Origin: Photobacterium sanguinicancri
GTDB lineage: Bacteria; Pseudomonadota; Gammaproteobacteria; Enterobacterales; Vibrionaceae
Length of the DNA: 64,000 bases
Reading direction: 5' to 3'
Assembly: GCF_024346675.1 (NCBI RefSeq)
Contig: NZ_AP024851.1
Location: forward strand, 744,001-808,000
The notes beneath the pieces are model-generated. The model was not told where the DNA came from and made no database searches. It worked only from the letters and a program-made list of their open reading frames with translations. Positions within the stretch are counted from its first letter, which is position 1. Each line of letters opens with the position of its first letter. The position numbers and the translations under genes were made by a program. Positions 51,462 to 59,936 of this stretch are shown here, piece after piece.

Positions 51462-52000
51462 ATGCTTTATCAATCGAAAAATAAAATCAAACTTAGATGT
51501 TTTAGCGTTGTTTCGATGATCGTACCCAAGGCGCGGTCTGGTTTCATGTTCAGCCCGTCACCGTAAAACGTTGGTTATCTGGCTGGATAGACGTTAATCC
51601 GATGGCTGAAAAACTGCTGTTGATTCGGGTTCGTGGCTATTTGCCCATCTAGTATTTTAGATATTCGACTCGCTGGACGGGATTTCGGATTAATGAGGAA
51701 CGCTGTGTGATTATCACGCCCGAAGGTCGAATGTTCAGCCCCAAAGAGCTGGATTCTGTCGCGTTACGGTTTGATGAGTATCATCAGTTAAAACGCATGT
51801 ACGAGCTGGACTATATTCCTGTGCGTTCCAATGTGGTCACGCCATTACCGTTCCGTGGTGGCCGTCGTATCAAACAGCCACAAAGTGACACGGTAACCAA
51901 AGAGAAAAAAGATGTATCGCGATGTAGCCCAGAAAAGAATGTGACAACTTCCCTAGCCTTTAGATATGAAAAAGCCCGCGAACTGCGGGCTCTGCCATAA
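51462..52000 (+). pseudogene. Broken phage-type regulator (DUF3653-like)
   Basis: From about 51516 one frame reads DDRTQGAVWFHVQPVTVKRW, then MAEKLLLIRVRGYLPI, and meets a TAG at 51651. The same frame continues with RWTGFRINEERCVIITPEGR and FSPKELDSVALRFDEYHQL, as in phage proteins of the DUF3653 kind (a small DNA-binding part followed by a GxR...TPEGR segment). The region before 51516 is in a different frame, so a frameshift is also likely. The last codons run into a terminator-like stem. The piece from 51707 to 52000 is open but is only the tail. Confidence 0.55.
51970..51994 (+). terminator. Terminator-like hairpin
   Basis: The stem AGCCCGC/GCGGGCT (51973-51979, 51985-51991) has a 5-base loop and lies at the end of the phage-type remnant. 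A-rich sequence precedes it, but no T run follows. Confidence 0.55.
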
Positions 52001-52060
52001 CATGCAGTTAAAACTCAAAACTGTCTTATAAAGATTAGTGCAAAGCTAATTATTGTTGAA

Positions 52061-52270
52061 CTAAGCTTTCTTATTCTTTTTTCTCAAAAAATTATCTAAC
52101 TCAAATCTTTTTCTCTCCCAAAAATCAAGCCTAAATCTAGCTTGATTGGATTTAGTCGGTGAGACTAGCTTTAACTCTAATAATAAAGTTTCAATTGTAG
52201 AATCAATACGATTGGATTCTTTAGATAGTTCTTCTTGAGTCAATTTTCCTAGTTCGTCTGTTTTATTCAT
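52061..52270 (-). CDS. Small helical protein, function unknown
   Basis: The product is a 69-residue charged, helical protein with a very basic tail (FLRKKNKKA). A GAGGGAG ribosome site lies before the ATG at 52270, which supports a real gene. It starts 23 bases after the DUF2513-like gene on the same strand, so the two probably form an operon. The family is not recognised. The setting among phage-like fragments suggests accessory origin. Confidence 0.6.
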   Translation of the reverse strand: MNKTDELGKLTQEELSKESNRIDSTIETLLLELKLVSPTKSNQARFRLDFWERKRFELDNFLRKKNKKA

Positions 52271-52293
52271 AACTCCCTCAAGTACAGGCTCTG

Positions 52294-52689
52294 TTATACC
52301 AATTTTTCTAGCTCTTTCTCAATGCGAGATTTAGCAAGTTTTTTAGCCACATCAATAACAACAGATAGACCTTCTTTTTTGAAGCGACCAGTGATCACTT
52401 TTAGTGTATCTGGACGCTCTAACTCTGACGCAAAATCATGACCATCAGCAGTTAATCGAATTGGTGAGTTTGGATACTTATATTTATCATGTCGGCGAGA
52501 GAAATTTAACGAGCTATCAGGCCAAACTGAACAAATAAGCCCCTTATCAATAAGAATTTCCATATGATGAACAAATTTATGTTCACCAATGTCCTTTAAC
52601 TCAGATAAATCGTCCAAGTTCACTGTTGGTACTGGATGCTCAAGAAAAACATCTAGTAGTTTTTTCATATAGTCGTAATCATTTCTCAT
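52294..52689 (-). CDS. DUF2513-like protein
   Basis: The product has 131 residues. The pattern MRNDYDYMKKLLDVFLE, a winged-helix-like middle (HMEILIDKGLICSV), then SPIRLTADGHDFASELERPD, matches DUF2513. That is a small family frequent in prophages and mobile elements and probably nucleic-acid-binding. The function is unknown. The ribosome site is weak. It is followed closely by the 69-residue gene. Confidence 0.68.
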   Translation of the reverse strand: MRNDYDYMKKLLDVFLEHPVPTVNLDDLSELKDIGEHKFVHHMEILIDKGLICSVWPDSSLNFSRRHDKYKYPNSPIRLTADGHDFASELERPDTLKVITGRFKKEGLSVVIDVAKKLAKSRIEKELEKLV

Positions 52690-52812
52690 ACAATTTATCT
52701 ATAATCGAAACACATGTGATAAGCACCTGTATAATACGTTTGCGACCATGCAATTAAGCTAATATTACTGCCTTAATCTCTGAAACTAAAGATAAACGAT
52801 CATATAAATAAA

Positions 52813-52956
52813 CTATTCGAGTCGTGATATTCGCTTATCGTGGGTCTCTAACATCTTCTTTATCCAAGCAATATCGGTTTTCATGGCGATGCCAGTACCA
52901 AACGCCGAACAGAACCCCGTGGCCGCAGCCACGAGTATGGTTTGATATAAGTCCAT
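52813..52956 (-). CDS. Small phage-type membrane protein (XhlA/holin-like)
   Basis: The product has 47 residues from the ATG at 52956, or a longer form from 53007. An N-terminal membrane segment (TILVAAATGFCSAFGTGIAM) is followed by a short coiled coil ending DIAWIKKMLETHDKRISRLE. This layout is that of small XhlA-like or holin-associated phage proteins. No lysin gene lies next to it, so it may be a prophage remnant. Confidence 0.5.
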   Translation of the reverse strand: MDLYQTILVAAATGFCSAFGTGIAMKTDIAWIKKMLETHDKRISRLE

Positions 52957-52969
52957 ACTCGTCACTCTC

Positions 52970-53068
52970 CTACTTTTTCTCGTTACGCAGCATATCCCAC
53001 AGGCCAACCGCGAACGATGCGACTATCGGCACTTGGGTGCAGCCTTCTGAAATGGCCTCACAAAACAC
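52970..53068 (-). CDS. Possible 32-residue phage-type fragment
   Basis: A short frame from GTG at 53068 reads FCEAISEGCTQVPIVASFAV and then GLWDMLRNEKK, ending 13 bases before the holin-like gene. The composition is protein-like and the order is phage-like. Upstream, the same frame is closed by a stop, so it is probably the tail of a lost gene. Confidence 0.3.
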   Translation of the reverse strand: MFCEAISEGCTQVPIVASFAVGLWDMLRNEKK

Positions 53069-53106
53069 CCTACTTTAGCGCCATGCTGAAGAGTGTTTAC
53101 TTGGAA

Positions 53107-53448
53107 TTATATGTGATTGCTATTACGAAATCGCATTAATGCCTGACGGGCTTTATACATTACCAAATAAGTTGGAACAGACAATATAATGACAATAATA
53201 CTGATTTCATGTTTTGAAAATGCAGCAGCCCAAGCATCAATTTTGCTTTTAGACACTATAAAACCCACACAAAGGCTTAGTAGCCCCAAGACAAAAATCA
53301 GAGACAGAAGCACATAGCTTGTAGAATCAATACCTTCTATAGCAGATAGAATAAGTATAGAAATACTTATTAGTAACAAGCCGACAGTGACTAGATAGCT
53401 ACGAGAAAACAAGGTTTGATCAAATGTTGAGAGCAGCTCTTTAGCCAA
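53107..53448 (-). CDS. Small membrane protein, function unknown
   Basis: The product has 113 residues with three hydrophobic segments (about 17-36, 45-66 and 80-97) and short charged ends. No family is recognised. Isoleucine- and serine-rich composition and the very AT-rich DNA differ from the surrounding chromosomal genes, which fits an acquired gene. It has no operon partner. Confidence 0.55.
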   Translation of the reverse strand: MAKELLSTFDQTLFSRSYLVTVGLLLISISILILSAIEGIDSTSYVLLSLIFVLGLLSLCVGFIVSKSKIDAWAAAFSKHEISIIVIILSVPTYLVMYKARQALMRFRNSNHI

Positions 53449-53476
53449 AAACGTGCCTTTATATTATGAGTATTTA

Positions 53477-53596
53477 ATGGCGTATATTTTAGCTTTTAGT
53501 GCCTTTGCTATTAGTGATGTGCCGCACGGCACCAACACGAAATACAAAGAGTGGGATGGGTATTTCTACCTGATTGCAGGTGTAGGCAGGTCATGA
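53477..53596 (+). CDS. Possible 39-residue fragment
   Basis: A short frame on the plus strand reads MAYILAFSAFAISDVPHGTN and then KYKEWDGYFYLIAGVGRS. It has a hydrophobic start and a protein-like composition but no clear ribosome site. It runs opposite to its neighbours, and may be what is left of a phage or exported protein gene. Confidence 0.25.
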   Translation: MAYILAFSAFAISDVPHGTNTKYKEWDGYFYLIAGVGRS

Positions 53597-53611
53597 TTTA
53601 GAGCTAGATAA

Positions 53612-53642
53612 AAAAAGAGCCCAAATAGTATCAGGCTCTTGT
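53612..53642 (-). terminator. Rho-independent terminator of the DUF3297 gene
   Basis: On the minus strand the stem AAGAGCC/GGCTCTT (53615-53621, 53634-53640) is followed by a run of six or more T. Confidence 0.82.
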
Positions 53643-53663
53643 TAGGTAAAAAGTTAAAGCGAC

Positions 53664-53912
53664 TTATTTGTAAAAAGCTTCAACAGTACCTTTTAGCTTA
53701 ATAAGCATAGGTTGACCGCGACGGTCCAACGCTTTAGGTGATGGGATTTTAACCCAACCTTCACTAATGCAGTATTCTTCTACATCAAAACGCTCTTTGC
53801 CGTTAAGACGGATACCAATGTTATGTTCAAAACACTCAGCCACATGGTGTGGGCTACGAGGGTCACCTGCAAGGTGATCTGGTAGTGCTGGTTGCGATTT
53901 AGCGTCGTTCAT
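53664..53912 (-). CDS. DUF3297 family protein
   Basis: The product is an 82-residue soluble protein. The stretch LPDHLAGDPRSPHHVAECFE, then IGIRLNGKERFDVEEYCISEGW, and the C-terminal LIKLKGTVEAFYK match DUF3297 along its full length. The family is widespread in proteobacteria with no known function. It is a monocistronic gene with its own terminator. Its GC content and codon use resemble core genes, so it marks the right edge of the decayed accessory segment. Confidence 0.88.
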   Translation of the reverse strand: MNDAKSQPALPDHLAGDPRSPHHVAECFEHNIGIRLNGKERFDVEEYCISEGWVKIPSPKALDRRGQPMLIKLKGTVEAFYK

Positions 53913-54547
53913 GTCCGTAACCTGTAATAAATAAAAAGCTCGCTATTGTAGTCAATATAATCCTTACGCTCAATAGGTGCATGAATAAAAGACACTCGCA
54001 GGTACATAGTTATAATCGATTGATTTTACAGCGAATAAGCCACATATCACACTTAACAATAGGATAGTAAACGTAAAAGAACTGGCATTGATACGTGTTC
54101 CATTCTACTGCTTATTCAAAACCTTTTTACTATTTTTCTGTTTCGCCATCCAACACACCGCGCGCAACACACAATATAAACTGAGTGAATTAGTATCATC
54201 GAGCTCGTTTCATTGTTTTGATGCTAATCACGCAGGCTCCCCAGCAGGGATGTTCACATTATATTAACCACTACCCTCCTGTTTCAAACTTGAGACAAGT
54301 CTAAACTTATTCCCCAAGCAGATAGGCTATAAAAATCAATAAAATTTATCGTGACGACTTATTTCATTATAAACAGCAGGTTAAAAGGCAAAAATGAAAT
54401 TCATCTACGACAAAAGTCTAATGACATTTAGTCAAAATATCATAGTCACTCGGTGGTATATGCGATTTCTGTATGTTAGTGTGTATAAATGTTGTTAATA
54501 AGTATACGCGGAAGTTACTTTTACCATTTGTTGTTAGGGGAATTGAT
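53913..54547. other. Long regulatory-looking region before the sigma factor gene
   Basis: These 635 bases separate divergent genes. I see no gene. The length leaves room for a long 5' leader on the sigma factor mRNA, as rpoS has in other bacteria, but no specific structure was recognised. Confidence 0.5.
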
Positions 54548-55423
54548 ATGGATATCAAAAATGACGAATCACAAGCATTTGACGCAGATGTAATTCACCT
54601 GTATTTAAAAGAAATTTCTCATAAACCGCTACTTACCAAAGAAGAAGAAGTACTGTATAGCCGAAAATGCCTAACTGGTGATAAAGGGGCTAAACAGGTC
54701 ATGATCGAGAGTAACCTTCGTCTTGTTGTGAGTATCGCTAAAAAATACCGTGGTAGCGGTATGTTACTGAGTGATTTAATTGATGAAGGTAACATTGGAT
54801 TAATCACCGCGGTTGATAAATTTGACCCAGAGCGTGGCTTCAGATTTTCAACTTATGCAACTTGGTGGATTAAACAAACTATCGAGCGTGCTATTCATAA
54901 TCAGGCTCGAACTATTCGCTTACCTGTTCACGTATCAAAAGAAATTAATACAATTCTTCGTACACACAAGCAGTTAATGCGTAATACTAGCCATGAACCA
55001 AGCCAAGAAGAAGTCGCTGAAAAGCTAGAACGAAGTGTGGAAGATATCTCTGGTGTCCTTGCGTTTGATGCTCCTGTTGTCTCGATTGATCAGGCAATCA
55101 GTGACGATTCAAACTCACAAAGTATGTCTGCTTTCATTTCTGATAACGGTTCAATGAACCCAGATACAGCAGCGAACGAGCAAGATATCAATAAACTCGC
55201 TATTTCGATGCTTGAAAGCCTTAATATGCGTGACCGTGAGATCCTATGCCGTCGCTTTGGACTGCTTGGCTATGAAGCACAAACTTTACAGCAAGTTGCA
55301 GATGAGGTTGGTTTAACACGTGAGCGTATTAGACAACTCCAGGTCAGCTCTTTGAGTAAGCTTAAAAACTCGTTACAGCGTGATAATTACAATTTAGAGC
55401 TTCTATTTGCTGAAAGTGCTTAA
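54548..55423 (+). CDS. RpoS-like alternative sigma-70 factor (RpoS paralogue, possibly RpoQ type)
   Basis: The product has 291 residues from the ATG at 54548, preceded by TTAGGGGAATT. Regions 1.2 to 4.2 are present: YLKEISHKPLLTKEEE, ESNLRLVVSIAKKYR, PERGFRFSTYATWWIKQTIERA in part, then TLQQVADEVGLTRERIRQLQ. RpoS normally has about 330 residues and an extra N-terminal segment that is missing here. Aliivibrio fischeri has an extra RpoS-like factor, RpoQ, tied to quorum sensing. This gene lacks the nlpD neighbour of true rpoS, so I read it as a paralogue. Confidence 0.83.
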   Translation: MDIKNDESQAFDADVIHLYLKEISHKPLLTKEEEVLYSRKCLTGDKGAKQVMIESNLRLVVSIAKKYRGSGMLLSDLIDEGNIGLITAVDKFDPERGFRFSTYATWWIKQTIERAIHNQARTIRLPVHVSKEINTILRTHKQLMRNTSHEPSQEEVAEKLERSVEDISGVLAFDAPVVSIDQAISDDSNSQSMSAFISDNGSMNPDTAANEQDINKLAISMLESLNMRDREILCRRFGLLGYEAQTLQQVADEVGLTRERIRQLQVSSLSKLKNSLQRDNYNLELLFAESA

Positions 55424-55445
55424 TTAAATTAGAACAAACTGATTA

Positions 55446-55486
55446 TAAAATCCTCTTGTGATTGCTAATTACAAGAGGATTTTTGT
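55446..55486 (+). terminator. Rho-independent terminator
   Basis: The 13-base stem AAAATCCTCTTGT/ACAAGAGGATTTT (55447-55459, 55471-55483) has a T-rich tail. Confidence 0.92.
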
Positions 55487-55561
55487 TTGTCTCATACTTG
55501 CGATAGCTAATTCTGATAACATTAGCCGATAATTAAGTTTTAGAATTATCAATTAATCACT

Positions 55562-56110
55562 ATGCAAAAAATTATTCGTCAGCTTCCTATTGTATTAATA
55601 CTACTTCTATCAGGCTGTGCAAGTTACACGGTAACTGAAAATGAAGTTCAGTCTTACCTTGATGATAACGCTCAGTTTGAGCGAACTGTCGGAATTAAAG
55701 GGATCGCGCATGCAAATGTCGCTTTCGATGATATCGCAGTTGGTATAGGCCGCGTTGCGGCTGACAGGATCAATCTTGATGCAAATGCCAAAGCAAACGT
55801 TGTTATTACGGGGCAAAAACCTCAGGCAGTTGATGTTAGCATGAGTTTTAGTGCAATCCCCTACTATGACAAAGAAGAAGGGGCTATTTTTGTTAAGCAG
55901 CTAGAACTGGAAGACATTAAGGTTTCACCGCCTGAAATCGGAATGTTCATTGCTAAACCTTTCGTTTCACCGATTGTATCTTTAGTTGGTGAGCTAATTT
56001 CAACGCGCCCTATCTATAAGCTTGATGAAAACGACTTTAAGCAATCTCTTTTAAAATCGGCTAAACCTGAATTGCTGATTAAAGGAAATAAAATAGTTAT
56101 CGATTTCTAG
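55562..56110 (+). CDS. YceB-like DUF1439 lipoprotein
   Basis: The product has 182 residues. The signal peptide ends at the lipobox LLSGC. The mature part (YTVTENEVQSYLDDN, then FDDIAVGIGR and RPIYKLDENDFKQSLLKS) fits DUF1439, the family of E. coli YceB, with a fold that resembles tubular lipid-binding domains. It is probably an outer-membrane lipoprotein of unknown role. It is monocistronic, with strong terminators before and after it. Confidence 0.85.
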   Translation: MQKIIRQLPIVLILLLSGCASYTVTENEVQSYLDDNAQFERTVGIKGIAHANVAFDDIAVGIGRVAADRINLDANAKANVVITGQKPQAVDVSMSFSAIPYYDKEEGAIFVKQLELEDIKVSPPEIGMFIAKPFVSPIVSLVGELISTRPIYKLDENDFKQSLLKSAKPELLIKGNKIVIDF

Positions 56111-56133
56111 CATTAGCATAATGCTTGTCGCTA

Positions 56134-56180
56134 ACAATACGGGTGTATCGACAGAGAATTTGGATACACCCGTATTTACT
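56134..56180. terminator. Bidirectional terminator
   Basis: The 14-base stem AATACGGGTGTATC/GATACACCCGTATT (56136-56149, 56163-56176) lies between convergent genes. Confidence 0.85.
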
Positions 56181-56204
56181 TTTAACTGCACAACCCCAGT
56201 CGCG

Positions 56205-56501
56205 TTATTCTGACTGCTTCGCTTTTTCTAAGAAATTAGTGCCAGCGGCTTCATCTATGATGTGTACCGCCCTTTCTGCTTCAAACGATTTTTGCATCGC
56301 TTCGGCTGCATAATCACGGACATTGCGACTTGCAGTCGTAACATAGAAAGTAATGAACACCGCAATTAAAATCACATTAAGCGCATGAGCAAAATACAGC
56401 TTACTGGTCATTTTTTTTTCTGATTGCTCTATTTCACTTCGCAGTAATTCAACTACATCGTAGTTTGTTAGGTTTTGTCGTATTTTCCGCGGCTGTGTCA
56501 T
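56205..56501 (-). CDS. Small single-helix membrane protein, function unknown
   Basis: The product has 98 residues from the ATG at 56501; an ATG at 56615 would add an unlikely hydrophobic leader. It is polar and charged at the start, with one membrane helix (about 46-66: LNVILIAVFITFYVTTA). A helical tail rich in Ala and Glu follows. I recognise no family. It is convergent with the lipoprotein gene and shares its terminator. Confidence 0.6.
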   Translation of the reverse strand: MTQPRKIRQNLTNYDVVELLRSEIEQSEKKMTSKLYFAHALNVILIAVFITFYVTTASRNVRDYAAEAMQKSFEAERAVHIIDEAAGTNFLEKAKQSE

Positions 56502-56685
56502 AGTTATGCATTCGTTATTAGTTTTAATTAGATTAGCACTTTTTTCTGACGTACTGCTTAACAGACTTAGTATTATTAATATGGCGTATGATAAAAATTC
56601 CGGTTCATACGCCATTAGTTATAGTGCGTTAGGGCAGACAAAATAAAGGTGCAATAAGCACCTTCATTTTGTCTGCCATTCTTAC

Positions 56686-57840
56686 TTAGTGAATGATGAT
56701 TGTATAGCCACCAAGTAGAATAGCCAGCAACCAAACTGGTACATTTTTGTATTTAAGTAATACATAGCCAACGACAACGGCTACAACATCCTGCCATGTG
56801 ATAATAGCGCTAGATATTACAGGTGATATAAATGCACTTGCCAGCAAACCAACGACACTTGCATTCACTAATGTGATTGCAGCCTTCAGCTTAGGGTGTG
56901 CAAAAATAGCTTCCCACGTAGGCAAAAACGCAAACAGCAATAAGGCCCCTGGTAAAAATACGGCGATTGTCGCCACTAAACTACCCACTATAGGTGACTG
57001 CGGCATAACAATAGCACCTAAGTAACTCGCCATGGTAAACATAGGGCCAGGTACAAGCTGTGCTGACGCGTAAGCTGCAAGGAAATCATCACTCTGAACC
57101 ATCCCCTCCAGCATCGGTTGTAATAGCGGTAACACAACATGCCCACCACCAAACACAAAGCTACCCGCTTGATAGAAGATATTAAATAAGCCGAGCTCTG
57201 CACTGAATGTGCTTATCGTCGGTAAACCGATAAGCAATATAAAAAAGCTCGCTAACAGTCCTTTATGTGGGACAATTTTAGGCGTAACTGCTGACTCATT
57301 ATTTGCTGGTTCCCCTTTTTTATAGCTAATCATTAGCCCTACAAGTGCAGCGATTAAAATTGGCACTATCTGGCCGAGTAACCCTGTTGAGAATGTAACC
57401 CATACACCCGTTAATAATGCAGCCGTGACAGTCGCTGCTGATACTAAATTCTTTTTAGCCATTCCCCATACTGCGTCGGCAACGACAATAACAGCCAATA
57501 GTTTTGCAGCCTGTATGAAGATATTCATCGCGCTCGCATCAATGGCGTCGGCACTGGCTACAGCAAGAAACGTCAGTAATGCAAAAGATGGTAATGTAAA
57601 TCCTGCAAATGCGCTGGCTGCACCAAGATAACCAGCACGTTTAAAGCCAATATACATCCCTAGCTGACTACTCGCAGGGCCTGGAAGAAATTGACATAAC
57701 GCGACAGCTTGTGTGAAATCGTTATCCGATAACCATTTCCTTTTTTCGACGAATTCACGCTGAAAAAAACCTATGTGGGCCGCTGGGCCACCAAAGCTAA
57801 ACAAACCTAATACAAAAAAGCGGATTAAAACTTCGAACAT
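56686..57840 (-). CDS. chrA: Chromate transporter, ChrA family
   Basis: The product has 384 residues from the ATG at 57840, with AGGAGG five bases upstream. It has two homologous CHR domains. The first opens FFVLGLFSFGGPAAHIGFFQ and holds LCQFLPGPASSQLG; the second repeats as FVFGGGHVVLPLL and AQLVPGPMFTMASYLG. About ten membrane helices are predicted. ChrA exports chromate. It is divergent from a LysR gene, which may control it. Confidence 0.9.
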   Translation of the reverse strand: MFEVLIRFFVLGLFSFGGPAAHIGFFQREFVEKRKWLSDNDFTQAVALCQFLPGPASSQLGMYIGFKRAGYLGAASAFAGFTLPSFALLTFLAVASADAIDASAMNIFIQAAKLLAVIVVADAVWGMAKKNLVSAATVTAALLTGVWVTFSTGLLGQIVPILIAALVGLMISYKKGEPANNESAVTPKIVPHKGLLASFFILLIGLPTISTFSAELGLFNIFYQAGSFVFGGGHVVLPLLQPMLEGMVQSDDFLAAYASAQLVPGPMFTMASYLGAIVMPQSPIVGSLVATIAVFLPGALLLFAFLPTWEAIFAHPKLKAAITLVNASVVGLLASAFISPVISSAIITWQDVVAVVVGYVLLKYKNVPVWLLAILLGGYTIIIH

Positions 57841-58154
57841 AACTCCTCCTGTTATGTACAAATTCTACGTTTTCACTCAGAATTAATGAAAACGTTTAAA
57901 TTGATAGTCTTCATTGATGTGATTAATTGTTGGTATGAGGTGATGAATAGCCAAAGTACGCATAGGTCGTTTATTCAGCTGTTTATGGCCAAGTACAGCA
58001 TGCCAGTGAAGACTATTGGGCCTTTTTTGATATAGCTAACCTAGGCCTGTATCCTCTTTGTTTTATGCATTGCGCAGTTAACTATGCACTAGGCTGATGA
58101 AGTTACTTTAAAATCAGTGATATAATACCCCTTCGATGATAACGGTATTTCTTT
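57841..58154. other. Divergent region between chrA and the LysR gene
   Basis: This region must hold both promoters. It contains the partial repeat that matches 50849-50881 (at 58005-58037). No gene is seen. Confidence 0.5.
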
Positions 58155-59081
58155 ATGCTAGAAAATCTCCAACAGATGGTTATCTTGGCGACAGTTGGCC
58201 ATGAACAAAACTTTACCCGTGCAGCTGAACGACTGGGTATTTCTAAATCTCAAGTCAGCAAGCAAATCCGTTTTTTAGAAGAGCGTTTAGGCTGTCAGCT
58301 TGTTCAGCGTAGTACTCGCGCTGTTGCGCTAACGGATATTGGCCTTCAATATGCCGAGTATGGACAACAGCTTGTCGACACAGTTAACGAAGCGGAAGCG
58401 ATGGTTGCTGGCTATCGCAACGAAATCAAAGGCGTACTGCGCGTCGGTATTGCACAGTCATTCGGTAATATTCATATCACAGCGGCACTAGCCGAATTTC
58501 AAAAAGCCCACCCAGATCTAGAGTTAGAAGTGAGCCTATTTGATCATCGACCTAATTTGCTTGAAGAAGGCTTTGACTGCTGGGTGGCTATTCATGAACA
58601 CCCTCCTGAAGGCATGGTTGCACGCAAACTCTCGGAGTGTGAATTCGTTGTAGTGGCTTCACCGGAGTACATTGCAGAACATGGCGAGCCTAAAACACCA
58701 AGTGAGTTACGCCGTCACAACTGCATTACCTATCAAAGCCGTGAACGCCAATATATAAACTGGGAATTCAGCCGTGATGGCGTTAACCAATCTGTTCCTG
58801 CCCGTGGAAATTACCGTATAGACAACGCTCCAGCCGTGCTAGATGCAGCAACAGCCGGTGTCGGTATCGCCTATTTAGCGACGTACCTTATTACTGATGA
58901 ATTTGATACTAACCGACTCGTGCGACTTTTACCTGAATGGAAAGCAAACGTAAACTTGCCGATCTATGCTGTTTATCCTCGTCGCAAGTATCTTGCACCT
59001 AAAGTAAGAAGCTTTATTGATTTCATGGCCGATCGCATGTCGGTTTTTCCTTACAATAAACCCAACCCGATCTTAGATTAA
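58155..59081 (+). CDS. LysR-family transcriptional regulator
   Basis: The product has 308 residues. The helix-turn-helix (FTRAAERLGISKSQVSKQI near residues 18-36) and the substrate domain (LRVGIAQSFGNIHITAALAE) are full length. It belongs to the large group of LysR regulators near CrgA/DsdC-like proteins that control a divergent gene. Here that gene is chrA, so chromate or a related oxyanion, or simply redox stress, is a possible signal. That is inference from position. Confidence 0.87.
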   Translation: MLENLQQMVILATVGHEQNFTRAAERLGISKSQVSKQIRFLEERLGCQLVQRSTRAVALTDIGLQYAEYGQQLVDTVNEAEAMVAGYRNEIKGVLRVGIAQSFGNIHITAALAEFQKAHPDLELEVSLFDHRPNLLEEGFDCWVAIHEHPPEGMVARKLSECEFVVVASPEYIAEHGEPKTPSELRRHNCITYQSRERQYINWEFSRDGVNQSVPARGNYRIDNAPAVLDAATAGVGIAYLATYLITDEFDTNRLVRLLPEWKANVNLPIYAVYPRRKYLAPKVRSFIDFMADRMSVFPYNKPNPILD

Positions 59082-59093
59082 GTTGGCAGCTTT

Positions 59094-59128
59094 CACTGAG
59101 CGGCTGTCTCTGTACAACCGCTCAGATA
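59094..59128 (+). terminator. Hairpin after the LysR gene
   Basis: The 8-base stem CTGAGCGG/CCGCTCAG (59096-59103, 59118-59125) has an inner mismatch and no T run. It may be a weak terminator. Confidence 0.5.
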
Positions 59129-59230
59129 GCTTGCTCATGTACACAACTGCTGTTCTCTCACATTTGAAGTTGTGATCCTGTCACTTTCCACTAAACCTTA
59201 AAGGACCCCCTTTCCGCTTTAGGTTCTGTG

Positions 59231-59842
59231 ATGCTATACGTACATGCTCTGTCTTTTCTAACGTCATCGTGTCAAACGGCTATTTTCAAAAGCACGATTG
59301 CCCGCATTAGCGTGTGTATATTATTGTTAAGCCTTTCTGGCTGTGCTGATGATCGTTCGGCAGAGTCATTAAATGCAGATTCTGACTCAAACCCCGCCAG
59401 TAATGTGACAGCGTCACGCAGCAATAGCGCCGCACCGGATGCCAAAGTTCTACTCACTACGCTTCCCGAACACCGAGATGTTATTCTATTTGATGTAAAC
59501 AGCTATGAGCTTTCCGCACAATCACAGCTCATTCTTGACCCTATTGCTATTCGGTTGAAAAACTACCCAGATACTTATCTACTGATTGTTGGTCACAGTG
59601 ATGACGATGGCAGTGATGAAGACAATATTGTGTTGTCGTATGAACGGGCATTCAGCGTGGCTATTTATATCACGGCGGTATTTGGTATTGAGGAAGAAAG
59701 ATTACAAATCATCGCGGCAGGAAAAGATGAACCGGTAGTTGCTGGTAAAGCAATATTAGAAAAGCAGCAAAACCGTCGTGTTGAAGTTATATCACCACAA
59801 GCGATTGTCCGAACGTTAAGTCCCATTGATGGTAAAAAATGA
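59231..59842 (+). CDS. OmpA-family lipoprotein
   Basis: The product has 203 residues. An unusually long signal region ends at the lipobox LSLSGC (about residue 37). A Ser/Asn/Asp-rich linker then leads into the OmpA/MotB peptidoglycan-binding domain (about 85-190), with VILFDVNSYELSAQSQLIL, GHSDDDGS and LSYERAFSV visible. Such proteins tie a membrane to the cell wall, Pal-like. The start is not certain, because the N-terminus is longer than usual for a lipoprotein. Confidence 0.8.
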   Translation: MLYVHALSFLTSSCQTAIFKSTIARISVCILLLSLSGCADDRSAESLNADSDSNPASNVTASRSNSAAPDAKVLLTTLPEHRDVILFDVNSYELSAQSQLILDPIAIRLKNYPDTYLLIVGHSDDDGSDEDNIVLSYERAFSVAIYITAVFGIEEERLQIIAAGKDEPVVAGKAILEKQQNRRVEVISPQAIVRTLSPIDGKK

Positions 59843-59869
59843 TTCAAGGCTAAGTAACGAAACTTTAGG

Positions 59870-59908
59870 TATAAAAAAAACGGGTAAATCACTTCACCCG
59901 TTTAAAAT
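59870..59908. terminator. Bidirectional terminator
   Basis: The stem AAACGGGT/ACCCGTTT (59878-59885, 59896-59903) has A-rich left and T-containing right flanks, between convergent genes. Confidence 0.8.
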
Positions 59909-59936
59909 CTCTAATGAATACTGTCGCTAAATGTGC

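Noticed and set aside
51707..52000. Independent 97-codon gene
   Set aside because: It is the tail of an interrupted phage-type gene whose frame continues upstream across a TAG, and it ends inside a hairpin.
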